Shown: positions 50,001 to 62,426 of the stretch, in pieces | Layout: each line of letters opens with the position of its first letter | How positions within the stretch are numbered: the first letter of the stretch is position 1 | DNA from: Lophius americanus | Lineage: Eukaryota > Chordata > Actinopteri > Lophiiformes > Lophiidae | DNA: 64,000 bases | Assembly: GCA_037951165.1 (NCBI GenBank) | Contig: JBBDHG010000015.1 | Span: 2,278,501 to 2,342,500 of the forward strand | Direction of reading: 5' to 3' | Position numbers and translations under genes: made by a program | The notes under the pieces: model-generated | Told to the model about the DNA's origin: nothing | Database searches by the model: none | The model's input: the letters and a program-made list of their open reading frames with translations, nothing else

Positions 50001-52699
50001 TCTCCGATTTGCTTAATTTTAGCCATACTTGATGTTAAGCTTGTTCACATATTCTTATTATTTGTTGACCGAGGAATGTAATACAGACTATGATAGTCTA
50101 TCCACTTTTACACATGAAGATTTTTTACTTATGAATTTTTTCAGTGGTGGAGACAAAAATATAATAAACTAAAAATAAATTTATAATTTACAACACATTT
50201 TGATCATGCATATTTGAAGTATCAGTGTATTTGTTCTAATTCATCCAGGTCATGGTGATGATTCCTCCATCATTTACACCTTGAATCACGATATGCTAAC
50301 AACTCACATGATGATCCAGCACATAATCCCACACAAGTGATGTGTGGTCAATTTGTGTTCTTGTGGCCTAACGACTATCTATGTATCAAAACACCTAATG
50401 GAAGAACGTGGTACGCGGATTTGCTTAATTCTTAAGATTTTCAAGGTCTAAAAATGGTCTTAAAGTTATTACTTTTATATGGGGCAGAATGAATGAGGGA
50501 ACCTCTTTTTGTTTTTTGCTTTATTTTTCAGCATTTTACGATACATCCCACCAGAAATACCATCACGGCAACCTCCTGTTTGTTTGTACGGGAAACAAAG
50601 CACATTCTGCTTTGATTGGCAGAGGTGTCACAATGAATGCCATTTTACGTAGAAGAGGAATGTTTTTAATAGACAAAGTGGAGATATAGAAGTTGCTACA
50701 AATAGACTCAATCATCGGCAGATCTAATTTCGGTCAGAGGTGGCTGGAGGCGGAGAAAAAATTTGGGCAGGCTGAAACCATCAAATAATTCATATGAAGC
50801 TCGAGGTGACCTTTGTCAAGAAATTTTAAACATGGGACAATGAGTTGCAAGCTGCTGGATTTGGACATGGTATCTGAAAAGCACTGCCTCTTAATGTGTG
50901 CAGCACTAAAGTTATGCTATTTAAATTCAGTAAAACTTAACAGTTTATCTTTTACAGTATATTCCACTCTTCTGTTTCCATTTCTTTTGCTGCAACTAAG
51001 GTATTTATTTTTTTCCGTTTTAGAGATATTAAAAAGGCCTTAAAAGTCATTATATTTGTTCTTAGAAATATGTAGATAACCTGCCTGATTCCCTATCAGC
51101 AAGTTAGAACTGATGGAACCTTTTGGATGAGAGGTGAAATTTGTCTTCAGCTTTTAAAAGAGTTTAATTGTCCTGCGTTCAACCTTTGAAGATTACATAT
51201 TTTACATATTTTCACAAGAGTTTCTCAATTGAGTGTTTGAGTCTGAAATATCTGAACACCATGTATACTGTACCTTTGTTATTTTCACACATGAAAGTTC
51301 TGTGCACATATACGTGCGCAAGTCCAGAAAATGCACATTTTGTTTGTCTTTGTGTTTGAGTGATGGTGCTTGCTTCAGAGTCCTGAGGCCCACTGAAGCC
51401 ATAAAGCTGCAGCAGCTTTCCCCACAGTGACTCACTTATAGTCAGTCAGTCTCCCCAGCGTCTGCTCCCATCTTATCTACGCGCATACACTCTGCTTATC
51501 TCTGCTCTCCCTGAGGTGATGGGACGCCATCTGCATGGGACACACACTCGCTCACACACGCAGACACACTGTATGATGTACAGTGCTTCCAGTCATGGCC
51601 TCTTGACTCAGCATGTCAGTCTGTATGGAGAGGACAGAGCAGCCTAACACCAACGCCACTGTGTCACTCTACCAGCCGCAATGTACAGAATCAATGTGTC
51701 CCTATTATCAATCCCGCCGATCTGCACCCCAGGCCTTGCTCCGTGTGTGTGTTTGAGTGTGTGTGTGTTTGTGTGTATAGTGGTGGCTTCATCACTGCTA
51801 GACTACACAGTTGCGATCTGTGGCCAAGGAGGTTATATCAAGACAGCAAGAAGGCGAAAGAAAAGGAGACAGACCTGAAAGAGAGATAACTTCACAAGAC
51901 TTAAAGAAAGGCTATTTAATCTCACCTGTGGGTGTGTGTTTGTGTTTGTCTATGCGCGCACTGATAAATCTCCCTGTCCCTCTCCACACTACCATAATTG
52001 TGTTTTGACTCTGCAAAGAAAGCCACCCTGCATCAAAACAGGAAATAACAATAAACCCTCGTCTGTCGCATCAGCCATTTTGTTGTTTTCACCGTCGCAT
52101 CAACAGCGTGTGTGTGTGTGTGTCCCAGTCTTTGTCGCCACGCATCTCTCGTTGTTAGTCCCTGTTTGTGTGCGCGCGATTTATCTGCAGCAGGGAATCA
52201 GTGATAGTGTGTTAGCTGGCGGCAGAGCAGAGCAGGCAGGAGGAGATGAGACTAGCTTATCACAACAAGCTGAAGACACGTTGGAGAGCTACTGGACTTT
52301 GGCACTTGTGTGTTTTAGTGTGTGAGTGAATGTTGGCCATAGATCTATATACAGATCGGCATGTTAGTGAATTACTGGTTTAGGAATCATTCTTATGTAC
52401 CACAATTTAATCCCAATTTCAGTTTTTGTTTTCGGTCTATGTGTGTGTGTGTTCCTGAGTAAACTACCCGGATCTGAGAGAGCAGAACCCTCCACCACAG
52501 TGATTCAGTTTCCCAATTATGTCATTATGGGGGTCACATCATAAAGTGACTCATTGATCATGAAGCCAAGGCTCATAAATTGGAATCAATTTTATGTCAG
52601 TATCAGTTCAATAGTTGTTAAACAAAATTACAAATACAATCAGACGAAACGAATAATGATTTATTCCAACAGATGGTATGTAATGAGAAGTCACTTAGA

Positions 52700-53040
52700 A
52701 AGTATTTGCTGGTCAGAGTCTTCATAGAGATTTTGATCGAGGGGTTTCTGTCTTGAGCAACGGCAAGTATATTTCCCCCCTTTCGAGTCTGGATAATGGT
52801 GCTGGTCGGTGGAGTTGTGACAAAGTGAAGTTGTGACACAGTGATGTGGCAGATATGGCTGCCTGAATGAGCATAGGTGGTATCAATTGATGCTTTGAAT
52901 CGTGAAGCAGGTAACTGACACTGTGCATGGGTGAAAGGTGAGAGTAATTGAATGGAAGGAGCAGTAACTGGGGCAGAGTTAGCAAGCAAAAAGTCTTCAT
53001 AACTGAACTTTCGATAGATGTCCATTTCTCTAATGTTGCT
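52700..53040. mobile_element. dispersed element related to 59735-60670 (family e)
   Basis: Blocks GTGAAGCAGGTAACTGACAC, GAGTAATTGAATGG, a GTAACTGGGGCAGAG segment and the right edge ACTGAACTTTCGATAGAT correspond to GTGAAGCAAGTAATTGAGAA and ATTGAACTTTCGATAGAT near 60554-60651. The left part, with CTGGATAATGGTGCTGGTCG, parallels CTGGATACTGGTTGTGGTGG near 59788. It carries no coding remnant and may be an internally deleted non-autonomous copy. Confidence 0.6.
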
Positions 53041-55838
53041 TTTCTTCAGTGTGGGGCTCCAAAATTTTCTAATGGAACATGACCCACCCTTTTACCCAGT
53101 CTATTGTTTGCCCATCAAGCATGTACAATGCTGCGTTCACACTGAAAGAAATACAAAGTTTCACATCTCCCTCCATGCTTAATTTACACACATATGCAAC
53201 CGCCGGACCACTTGACTTCACTCTCATCAAAAACATTCATACTCGAAATCTGTTTTTGCTTCATCAGCATGATGACATCAACATGGTGACAACTGATTTT
53301 CATCTGTGGTGGAAGTTATAGATAGGAAAGTCAAACTAAGCCTTGTCTGAGTTGATGTTTTCTTACAGAACAGTGTCCACATACACATAAGATTAGTCTG
53401 TCTTCTGGTTCCACTTCAGTGTCCCAGTGACATCAGACATTTGACACTTAAAGAACCTGGACCCTGGTAGACTTTCATGACAGTGTTACGCTGAGATCTC
53501 ATCACGGTTGAAAAGTTTAATTTTGGAAGTGGAAATTTTCAACAATGTGATTAAGACAGAAAAACATGATCTCCGAAACCAACCAAAGACAACAGGATGT
53601 AAGACTGAAATAAACATTCCATCTGATGAACTCCTTATAACGATTTTGATATTTTATAAATAATTATACCATTTTTAATTAACATACATTTTATTTCCTG
53701 TCATTGTTTTTACATTTTTACAAGAAAAATCTGTTTGAAGGACGATTCCAAGTTTTACATTTTCATATTATGGCATTTAAGATGATTAAGCATTTTTATA
53801 AGGGTGAAGCACCCCTGTTACCAAGTTAGTATTTACCCTCACATTGGACACATCCACGCTTGCTAGATGCAACCTTGCTGTATGTTCTCAGGTTCCGACT
53901 ATTGATTGTATGTGATCAGATCTTTGCAGGCGGAGCATCCAGGCAACACTATACGTTGGAATTCAGACAGCCTGCATCTTTAGCAAATAAAAACATAAGA
54001 TCAATGAGTTCTCAATTAAAGCTTACCAGGTTTTTGAGTTAATTTTTTTAAATTTCCATAAGAGAGAAATAAACAACATAAAATTGACGGGAACAGACAG
54101 TATCACCCTATTATGATAAACAATAAATTCCATAATCAGTCCATGCATTCACCCTTCATCACACTTTACACATGCATTAACTATAATTTTGTGAAGATCC
54201 CATGGAAACCATTTATTTTATGTGACTTTGAAGAGTGGTCATGCTGTTGGGATAATATCTGTATACTAATAACCAGAATGAGTCGTCAGCTCCCTTCATA
54301 GTCAGATTTTTTGACAGATTTTGACGTTTGTCATGGAAAACATAACTTCAATGTTACTCTCTTTTCTTTTTTTTTACAAACGAAAGAATATCCACTACTT
54401 TAGGCTCGTCAAAGAAACAGAATATGTAGTTATAATTTCCTGCACTACTTGTTCAGAAAATGTGATACAAAGTTTATTCTTGTATTATTATGATACATCA
54501 TACATGAACCACATTTCATGTCAGTATCTGTGTTCCTTCATAAATACACCTGCTAGCATGACCAACAAAGTTCCCCCTTTGTCCCCCTCCACGTCTTTAC
54601 CATCATCAGCACCACCCTGAGGCGAGAAGGGGCTTTCCCCCGCGTTACCTTTCTCATAGAGGCTGCAGGAGAATGAAAGGTTGGGCCCATGAATGGGTAA
54701 CTAAAGAGACGAGGATAGAGGAAACACCACACACACACTTTGCCTGCCATCTTTCCCTCCCTCCTCTCTCCTCCCCTTTATACTTGAGCAGCCATTTATA
54801 GGACGAGGCACCTGTGCTGAGGCATTCCGTCTCTTTCTTTTTCTAATACACATACCCCAGTAACCTATACCCCACAATTATCTACCAGACTCATAAAGGG
54901 TCCTTGTGTTTCTTTGCTATAGTGGCCACACTGACAACAGTGATCATGCAGGCCAGAAAGATGCCTGGCCATCCGATCTCTTCCTTAAAGACAAATGCTC
55001 TCACTTCCCGTGACCCCCTCCCCTCACCCTCACCCCTCCATTCCACCCCTACTGATTTTATTTCCATCAATAGGCACCTTTGTCACCTTGCTACCACTCT
55101 GTCCCCCCCAACCTCACCCATCCTGTCCATCGCTTCAGGGTGGGTTTGGTGACCCTTTGGCTGGTGACAGCACATAACAGCGGGCCCCACCGTCATCGCC
55201 ACTCTGTTCTGTTTTTGTCGTCACCACCAATCAAACAAAGGGAACCACTGAGCTTATATCAGGCGGAAAAAGAGTGACGTGTGAAAGAAACGGAAGCAAC
55301 GAAAAGACACAATTAAATCTACATACTTTACCTGTTGGTCCTAGGATTCCTGGAGTATCTATGATGGATTGAGACAACCCATGGCGTCCACATCATGTAT
55401 GCATCTGCAGGATCCTTATTGGTGCTGTAAAATACTGAACTCAAGATTGGCCATAATCATTTCTTATCATTAATCCTGATTTGGCGCTATCGGATACTTA
55501 GATTAGACTCAGATTTAAAGACAGCCATTTTGTGTTTCAACACTGTGTCGCACCACAGCCCAGATGTGTGAAAGCAGGAATGGTTCGGTTGTAGCGGCGA
55601 CATGGATTGTGGTGTTACAAAGTGATTTTGGGCTGTTTCAACATGAGGGCATTAGGTGTATTTGATAAAGATGATCGGTTGGTGCTTTAATAGTGTCAGC
55701 ATCATTATACATAATTACAACACTAAGGGACTTATTTTCTTCGCATCTCCTTTTTCCATGTCAGTCAATGCTTCTTGGATCTCCTCCCTAAGATCTATTG
55801 CCTGCTCACTGTAAAGACTATAGAAAGGGGTTTCTTGC

Positions 55839-55839
55839 A

Positions 55840-55871
<32 letters not shown>

Positions 55872-55893
55872 CGTGCGTATTTGTGTGTGTGTG
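55839..55893. repeat. (GT)n compound microsatellite
   Basis: GT units are interrupted by GC-containing GTGCGTGC units and a TATTT break, directly visible. Confidence 0.93.
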
Positions 55894-57016
55894 TGATTCT
55901 TTGGCAGACTACAGTGCTGGAATGGTTTATCCACATGTAGGGATTTATGTTGAGTGTATGCGTGACTGAGATCAGGGATGGACATGGATTGATATGGGTG
56001 AGGCCTGATCAGGTTTTTTGTGCTGCTGTTGTCTCTCTTTTCCCTCCCTCTCTCTCTGTCTTTTTGTGTAAGCACACTTATAATCTGTCAGAGATAGAAT
56101 GCCCTCCAGCATTAGCGTTATACAGCAAATGCAAGTGTGGGCTTGCATTCGTGTGTGCGTGTGTGCCATGCCAGAGGGCGTTGAAGAATGAGCAGCTGCT
56201 CTTTATAGTGACTGAACGGACACCAATGTGTCGGGCATCTGTCACGTGTTCACCCTGCTGCCCAGCCACTGGAGTATGTATGTGTGAGTGTGTGTGTGTA
56301 AGTGAGAGAAGCTGCTGTTTTGCTGTGTGTATGTTTATGGCATTTGCAAAAATTTGATGTCTTTTGTACAATTAATATTATCTTACAGGAATATAGATAC
56401 ATTTTCAATCATGCATGAGTGGATAGGAATGTTTTGTGTCCGTGTGTCCCATCTGCACACACAGATCATCATGTTGATGGTGAGTGTGAAAAACCTCACA
56501 CAATCACATGCACACGCAAATGAGTGTTACAGAGCAGTGGTTTGTTCCAGTTCGAGGGGATGGGGGGGTGTTGCTGTTGTTGCCAACCTGTCATTCCCAT
56601 GACCTCAATCTGGGGCGGGCGTCCTGCCAGACTGGCCATCCCTCTGTCTGCTGCTGCATGCCATGACTTACAAGTTGTGAGGGGAAAGTGGAGGAACAGC
56701 CATCCACTGACCTTACACATTCTGATACACACAGGCACTAAATTGAGCTAGATTTAGAGTTTGAACACACTCTCACTCAAAAAGATACGCACAAGCATGA
56801 ATACAAAGGTCCCAATTCTGATGATTTATCTTTACCTTCAGGTCTAAATACATCAGAGAAGCCCTTTGCAACAACTCAAAAAAACATTATGTAACCTTGA
56901 CCTGGATAATAGTTCATTGTAGGAGGAACCCAAGCCCAACAAGTCAAAGTTATAGTTTTATCACTCCTTCTAAACCAGGCTCACACAACAGGAGTTTTAA
57001 AATCTTAACTTGTCGG

Positions 57017-57160
57017 TGGGGCTGTAGCTCAGTAGGTAGCTGGTCGTCCCTCAATTGGAAACTTGGCAGTTTGATCCCAGCGTTCATAGTCTAGATGTTG
57101 CAGGGTCCTTGAACAAGACCCTGAACCCCAATATGCTCCCCGGGTTAATCAGTGTTATTA
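57017..57160 (+). mobile_element. tRNA-derived SINE-like copy
   Basis: GGTGGGGCTGTAGCTCAGTA (A box) and GGCAGTTTGATCCCAGCG (B-box-like) are followed by GCAGGGTCCTTGAACAAGAC-CCTGAACCCC. The latter segment matches the reverse complement of the SINE at 46018 (GGTCCTTGAGCAAGACCCTG). The 3' tail is missing or diverged. Confidence 0.7.
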
Positions 57161-57654
57161 GATTGCGAAATGGGTTTTCATCACAGAACATAATCACACA
57201 CAGTGACACACATGATGATCAACTCGAATCTAAAACATGCACAAACTATGAGATTAATAAATAATAGAGCATCACACACTGCAGGATTTCATTGAGATTC
57301 CCACGCCTGAGAGAGCTGTGAATGCACCACCTCACATGACTCATTACTAACAGCTGTGTAGCATAAACAAAATGACAGATGAGGTTCCCATAGAGATCAT
57401 CCTACTTCTGCAGCTTCCTTTGCTACACTTCCACCAAGGCAGGCCCTGTTTACTATAATTTAAAAGGTAATCAATTGCATAGTAGAAAAGGGAAAAGGTT
57501 CGCCCTTATCTGGATCCCCTAATTCCAACACATTCCAACAGGCAAAAACATGACCTACTTGGCATTCAATGAGTGTGGGTAAGGAAAAACCCAAGGAGAC
57601 GTGTTAACGGGTGGGCTATCTATCCCTCCAGAAGATTTTGAGGTGAGTTTTAAT

Positions 57655-58145
57655 ATTATTCAATAGTACAGTTGTAGATAAAATACTCAGATCGTTTACT
57701 TCAGTAGAAGCACTGATAGCATGCTATGGAAATACTCCACCACAAGTGAAAGAGTTGCTTTCGAAACCCTTCTTATGTAAAAGTGTCTAAGTATTATCAA
57801 CAAAACATATTAAAAGTACTCATTGATCTGTTTGGATGATTATTTCTGCTGTATTAATGTGTAGGTCGACGTTACTGTTGTAGATGTTAAAGGATGTGGT
57901 AATCCAACTCCTTTTTGATGTTGAGTGGTTAAATCTATAACATAAGGTATTGCCATCTGTTTACAGCATTTCTATCTAAAAACCACATATCTCTCTGAAG
58001 TATATGAAATAATTGTAATCTAAAAAGTAACTAGTAAGCTATCAGACAATTGCAGTGGAGCATAAAGTACAATATTCTATCTGAAATATAGTAGAGTAGA
58101 AGCATACAGGTTAAATGTACTTAGTTACTCTCCACCACTGCATGT
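57655..58145 (-). mobile_element. AGTAAAAGTACTT-type dispersed element (family b)
   Basis: ATACTCAGATCGTTTACTTC, ATACTCCACCACAAGTGAAA, CTAAAAAGTAACTAGTAAGC and the right edge AAATGTACTTAGTTACTCTC followed by CACCACTG match the reverse of the copy at 39066. It has no open frame. Confidence 0.65.
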
Positions 58146-58249
58146 GAGCTTTGATAAATAATTTGAACCCAGAAAAAGTTTTTTGTCCACATGACTGAGT
58201 ACTGCTGAAAAAAAAAGTATTCATAAAGTCTAACTCCCTTTTGTCTAAC

Positions 58250-58415
58250 GAAACATTGACAGTTATCCAAAAAACCACTAGTAACTACGGCTGCCAGACA
58301 AATGTAGTATTGAAGAAGTATAAAGTAGTATAAAATGGACCTGCTCAAGTCAAGTACAGTTACATCAAATGTTTACATCATATGAGTAAAAGTACTTAGT
58401 TACTATTCAACACTA
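58250..58415 (-). mobile_element. partial AGTAAAAGTACTT-type element
   Basis: CACTAGTAACTACGGCTGCC then GACAAATGTAGTA and the right edge GAGTAAAAGTACTTAGTTAC repeat the last third of the preceding element, about 100 bp after its end, in the same orientation. Confidence 0.55.
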
Positions 58416-59132
58416 CAACAGTAGCATGCTAACTACCATTAGCTTAAAAGGCTCATTGCTCTACAGTTTCTCGGCAGCAACATCCAGTGCTTTTGGGATA
58501 TCTCTCTCATTGCGGCTGATAGGATCCCACTAACTATCCAGATCCTGATTATAATTCCTAAATATCAGACATGAAAAAGCTTAAAATGAAAGGAGGCCTT
58601 GATCTTGTTTAACTCTCATCACAGCACCTGTGTGGTTTTGTACGAGCTGTTAGTTACTGAGGCCATGTAGCAGCTAAGGAAAGAACGTGCATGTTACATG
58701 CACTCCTATAACCCTGTTTTTATTCTGTTTCAAAGTTTATATGTCATTCAAACCAAAATGACAGAGGACAAAAACACAGTGCCGACATCAGCAGCAACTC
58801 CTCTTACGCTCCCTTGATTCTCTTGCATCTGCTCCTCTTTCTTTCCTTCTTTTCAACCCACTCCCTCTCTTACTGATGCTAACCCTCTCTGACAGTGTCT
58901 CCATGCTGTCGCGCACTAATCCACCTCTGAGAGGTGTTAAAGCACTTCTACACTCAAACACACATACACACACATGTATATACAAACACAAAAAACACGA
59001 ACGCCGTCGTTCTGGATCCCGTAAGGTATCGATCTCCTGTCCCGCTCGCTCTAATGGGATTTTTTACACCTAAGCATCAGAATCGCCTAATGCATCGAAT
59101 CACATCTGATGTAGTCAAGCTCGCACACTCAC

Positions 59133-59134
<2 letters not shown>

Positions 59135-59204
<70 letters not shown>
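59135..59204. repeat. (CA)35 microsatellite
   Basis: An uninterrupted CA run of about 70 bases, directly visible. Confidence 0.97.
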
Positions 59205-59206
<2 letters not shown>

Positions 59207-59734
59207 TAATTATGGCCCACGGCTGAGCCTCGCTAGCAAGTGTGGTAAAAAATGAATAGAGGATGGAAGATGAGGATGCACTTAACAGCATATGCATCTG
59301 ACTCCCTCAGCATCTGACTCATGTCACAGATGTTCAGACTATCACTGCATCTCTCTCTCACTCACACTCACACACACACATACGCTGATTCTCTGAGTGA
59401 TCCTGCGAAATAATACATCTCTTCATACAGTGTTTTAATGGAAGAAAAGCCTTAAGCTGTTTCTCCGAAACTGAGATTATTTAATGTGTCAGAAGAAAAA
59501 TGATAATGTCTCTCTTCTGTGGATACGATATCCGTGACCTAAAAACAATATTTAGCAGTCACTGTTTAACAGTTTCACAACTTTGTCATTATCCACTGGT
59601 AATTTTCCTGCAAAGGATGTTTGATTACTTTAGAAATCGCCACTTTCTATCAGAGAAGACTAGGAATGAAGAAAAGATGAATGCTTTGTTACAAAAAATG
59701 ATGTGATAAAATAATTAAACGATTATAAAAGTCT

Positions 59735-60670
59735 TTGTCGCTCAGACTCTTCGGGGAGATAGAGATCGAAGGGACACCCATCGAAATCTGGATACTGGTT
59801 GTGGTGGCTGATGACCGAGGCTGGTGAATGATGAAGCTGATGGATCTGCGAGGACTAGCTGGGGATGGGGAAGTAGAGGGCGTGCAAACCAGCAGCATAG
59901 GAGAACTAAATGGATGGAGAGAGACCCCGACTGTCCAGACATGTATGCTTTAAAATATATTTGACGTGAAATGGCTGCACTGGTCGGCTTCTGAATTGCT
60001 TATCCTAATTCAACAATTAAAGATGTCACCTTACCAGCCTATTCGATTTGAACCGGAGCGCGACGTAAACAAGGACAACTTGGGAAACTTTACCCAAACT
60101 GAGCAAACACAAGAAGACGATGAGAGACTGTGATGAAGCAAGAGTGGAACACAATCGCTGGTGTCTTTGCGTGAATTGTGTTGCTATGGCAACCTTGAAG
60201 GAGAGTTTTTGTTGTAATGAGCTCCGCTTTTTTTAGTCCGCTATGTCGACCAACTATAGCGGCTCAGCGCGGCATCAACCATTCTACGCCATCATCCCAT
60301 AATGCAATTTGTCTTTTAAGTAATGGCCACCTGGATTTATAAAGTAATGACTGTATTTCATGTGTTCATATCACCGTATATCATTACGATGAACCATTTA
60401 TGGCATAATCATGCCTTAATGTCTTTCTAATCGGGCTTCCCTTTAAAGACGGCATCTGATGGTGATGGGCTAAGCATGCAGATGTGACATTGATTGGATG
60501 GGTGAGGCTACCTAAACGGGTGCAGCTGATACTAATTGAGGCCCCAGATTGTGAAGCAAGTAATTGAGAAGATGATGATAGCAGTGGTGGTAGGAGAATA
60601 GAGTCCGGTGAGTTTCAGAAGAGTCTTTTTGATTGAACTTTCGATAGATTTTCATGAGTCAAAATCCAAA
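59735..60670 (+). mobile_element. decayed DNA-transposon-like element carrying an ORF remnant (family e)
   Basis: The flanks match the element at 52700-53040, including the right edge GAACTTTCGATAGAT. The middle is additional sequence with the broken ORF at 60023-60250. Whole extent is estimated from shared segments, and the terminal inverted repeats were not defined. The coding remnant suggests a link to PIF/Harbinger or ISL2EU-type elements, whose accessory proteins carry similar motifs. Confidence 0.5.
60023..60250 (+). pseudogene. frameshifted fragment of a P2X7-tail/YqaJ-type zinc-binding ORF
   Basis: From ATG at 60023 the frame gives MSPYQPIRFEPERD then a charged stretch ending QEDDERL and a stop at 60131. 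About 10 bases further, in another frame from 60144, the sequence reads VEHNRWCLCVNCVAMATLKE and then SFCC. The order of an RFEPE motif, an acidic linker, WCxCxxC and a later CC pair is what I recall from the P2X7-C-terminal-like, cysteine-rich domain. That domain is found in many fish and invertebrate proteins that often also carry a YqaJ nuclease and are associated with transposons. The expected Pro of the usual MPT motif is replaced. The frame is broken once and nothing downstream is recognisable, so it is a non-functional remnant. Confidence 0.5.
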
Positions 60671-61825
60671 TTTGATTTGAAACTTTTCAATTGAAATTTT
60701 GACTGTAGGAGAGCTGGCAACACTAAAAGACTAAAGTGTTTAGAGATTGTGAAAATATAAGCTTGTGAATAGATTGAAGAGTCTAATCTGATGCAATAAA
60801 AATGTAAGTAAATCAGTTTGGTAACTGGGAGTCTTCAGGGACCGTGAGTGCAAACGCTCTATGGAGTTATATTCCATTTGGCTGCAGTTGTATTTTAGTT
60901 TTTAGAAGATGTTCCATCTTCCTTTTCTCAGAGAACAACACAACACATATGGGCTGAATTCAAAGCTTTCATTAACTGTTCCTATAATTCTTGATTTGAA
61001 TATTATTGTTGATAGCTCTCACCTGATGAATATTGCATTTTGCTTTTTTTCCCCTTTTTCTGTGATCTTTGAGCTTCACTGATCAAAATGATATTCAGGC
61101 ACGGTTTCCCAATAGAATCCTGTTTCCATGTACATCTGCTGATGAAGGCACATGTACGAGTCCAGGCACCAAACGCTGTCCTGTATGAAACTATGAAACG
61201 GTATGAAAGTGGGATATGAACAGCAGAAACCCTGGCACACATTATCTGAGAATGGACTTCTCTAAAGTAGAGACATACTTTGTCCAGGAGTTAAACTTTC
61301 ATAATAAATTATTTTCGTGTTTATTTCTTCAGGATCTTTTTTTAGTTTAAGAGAGGAGATCGCATATCTGTTTTCAAAAATACGCGATGATGTTAACACA
61401 TGACTTCTTAGGCACTGCGTCTCTGGAGTTAGATCCAAAGCTAGAAACAGCCAGAGGTGGACTTCTTTTTTTCCCCTGCATTCGTTTCATGGTTAATCAC
61501 GGACCTGCTGCAATTTGATGAATGACTGCATAGTCTGAAGTTTTTCGAGCTGTTGTTTCTGGCCCGGCATTCAGACGACTCCACTTTGCACATGATGTTT
61601 GCGGAACTTATGGAGGGAAATATTAAAACTGATGTTGTTGTTTTCAGCAGGAAAATATTCAATTTAAAGATATTAATGTCAAAATATTTAATATCAGCTG
61701 GAAATCAAACTTTCTCAGACATGTCTCCTTCTCTCTCTTCATTGCCTCTTTCCTTCCTGTTGTTTTTGTCAGTGTCACCTCAGGGCTAACCAGGTGGAGG
61801 CCTGCTGCAGGCTCATTTCCTCAGC

Positions 61826-61932
<107 letters not shown>

Positions 61933-62300
61933 AACGCACATTTAGATAGATACTATCTGCTCACCTGCTCTCATCGAGTCACAGAAGCAGTCATTGTGTG
62001 TCGATGCTGGCCAGCTTAAGACCAACCCCCTCTAGGTGACAACAGGTGTTGTGTGTGTGTTTGCATGTGTGTGTGTGTGAAAGAGTGTTAGGAAGGATTA
62101 TATTCAAGGAGGATATTCTTTGCGCCAGGGTGAGGGGAGATGGAGGGAGAGGGGAAGAGGTTACGGGCATTCTCTCCTCACCTGGAAATTATGTCCTGCT
62201 GCGATTTTACTGGAGTGTGTTTCCAATCACCGCAGGAACGTGAGAAATGTCCGCTTGGGAATTCCTCCCCAACTTCCTGTCTGTCTCTCAGTGAGTTAGA

Positions 62301-62334
62301 GTGTGTGTGGGTGTGTGTGTGTGTGTGTGTGTGT

Positions 62335-62401
<67 letters not shown>

Positions 62402-62426
62402 TGTGTGTGTGTGCGTGTATGTGCAC
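62301..62426. repeat. (GT)n compound microsatellite with CG interruptions
   Basis: GT units with a GG break (62309-62311), a TCT interruption near 62339 and GCGCGC at about 62386-62391. It lies about 370 bp after the previous array. Confidence 0.95.
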
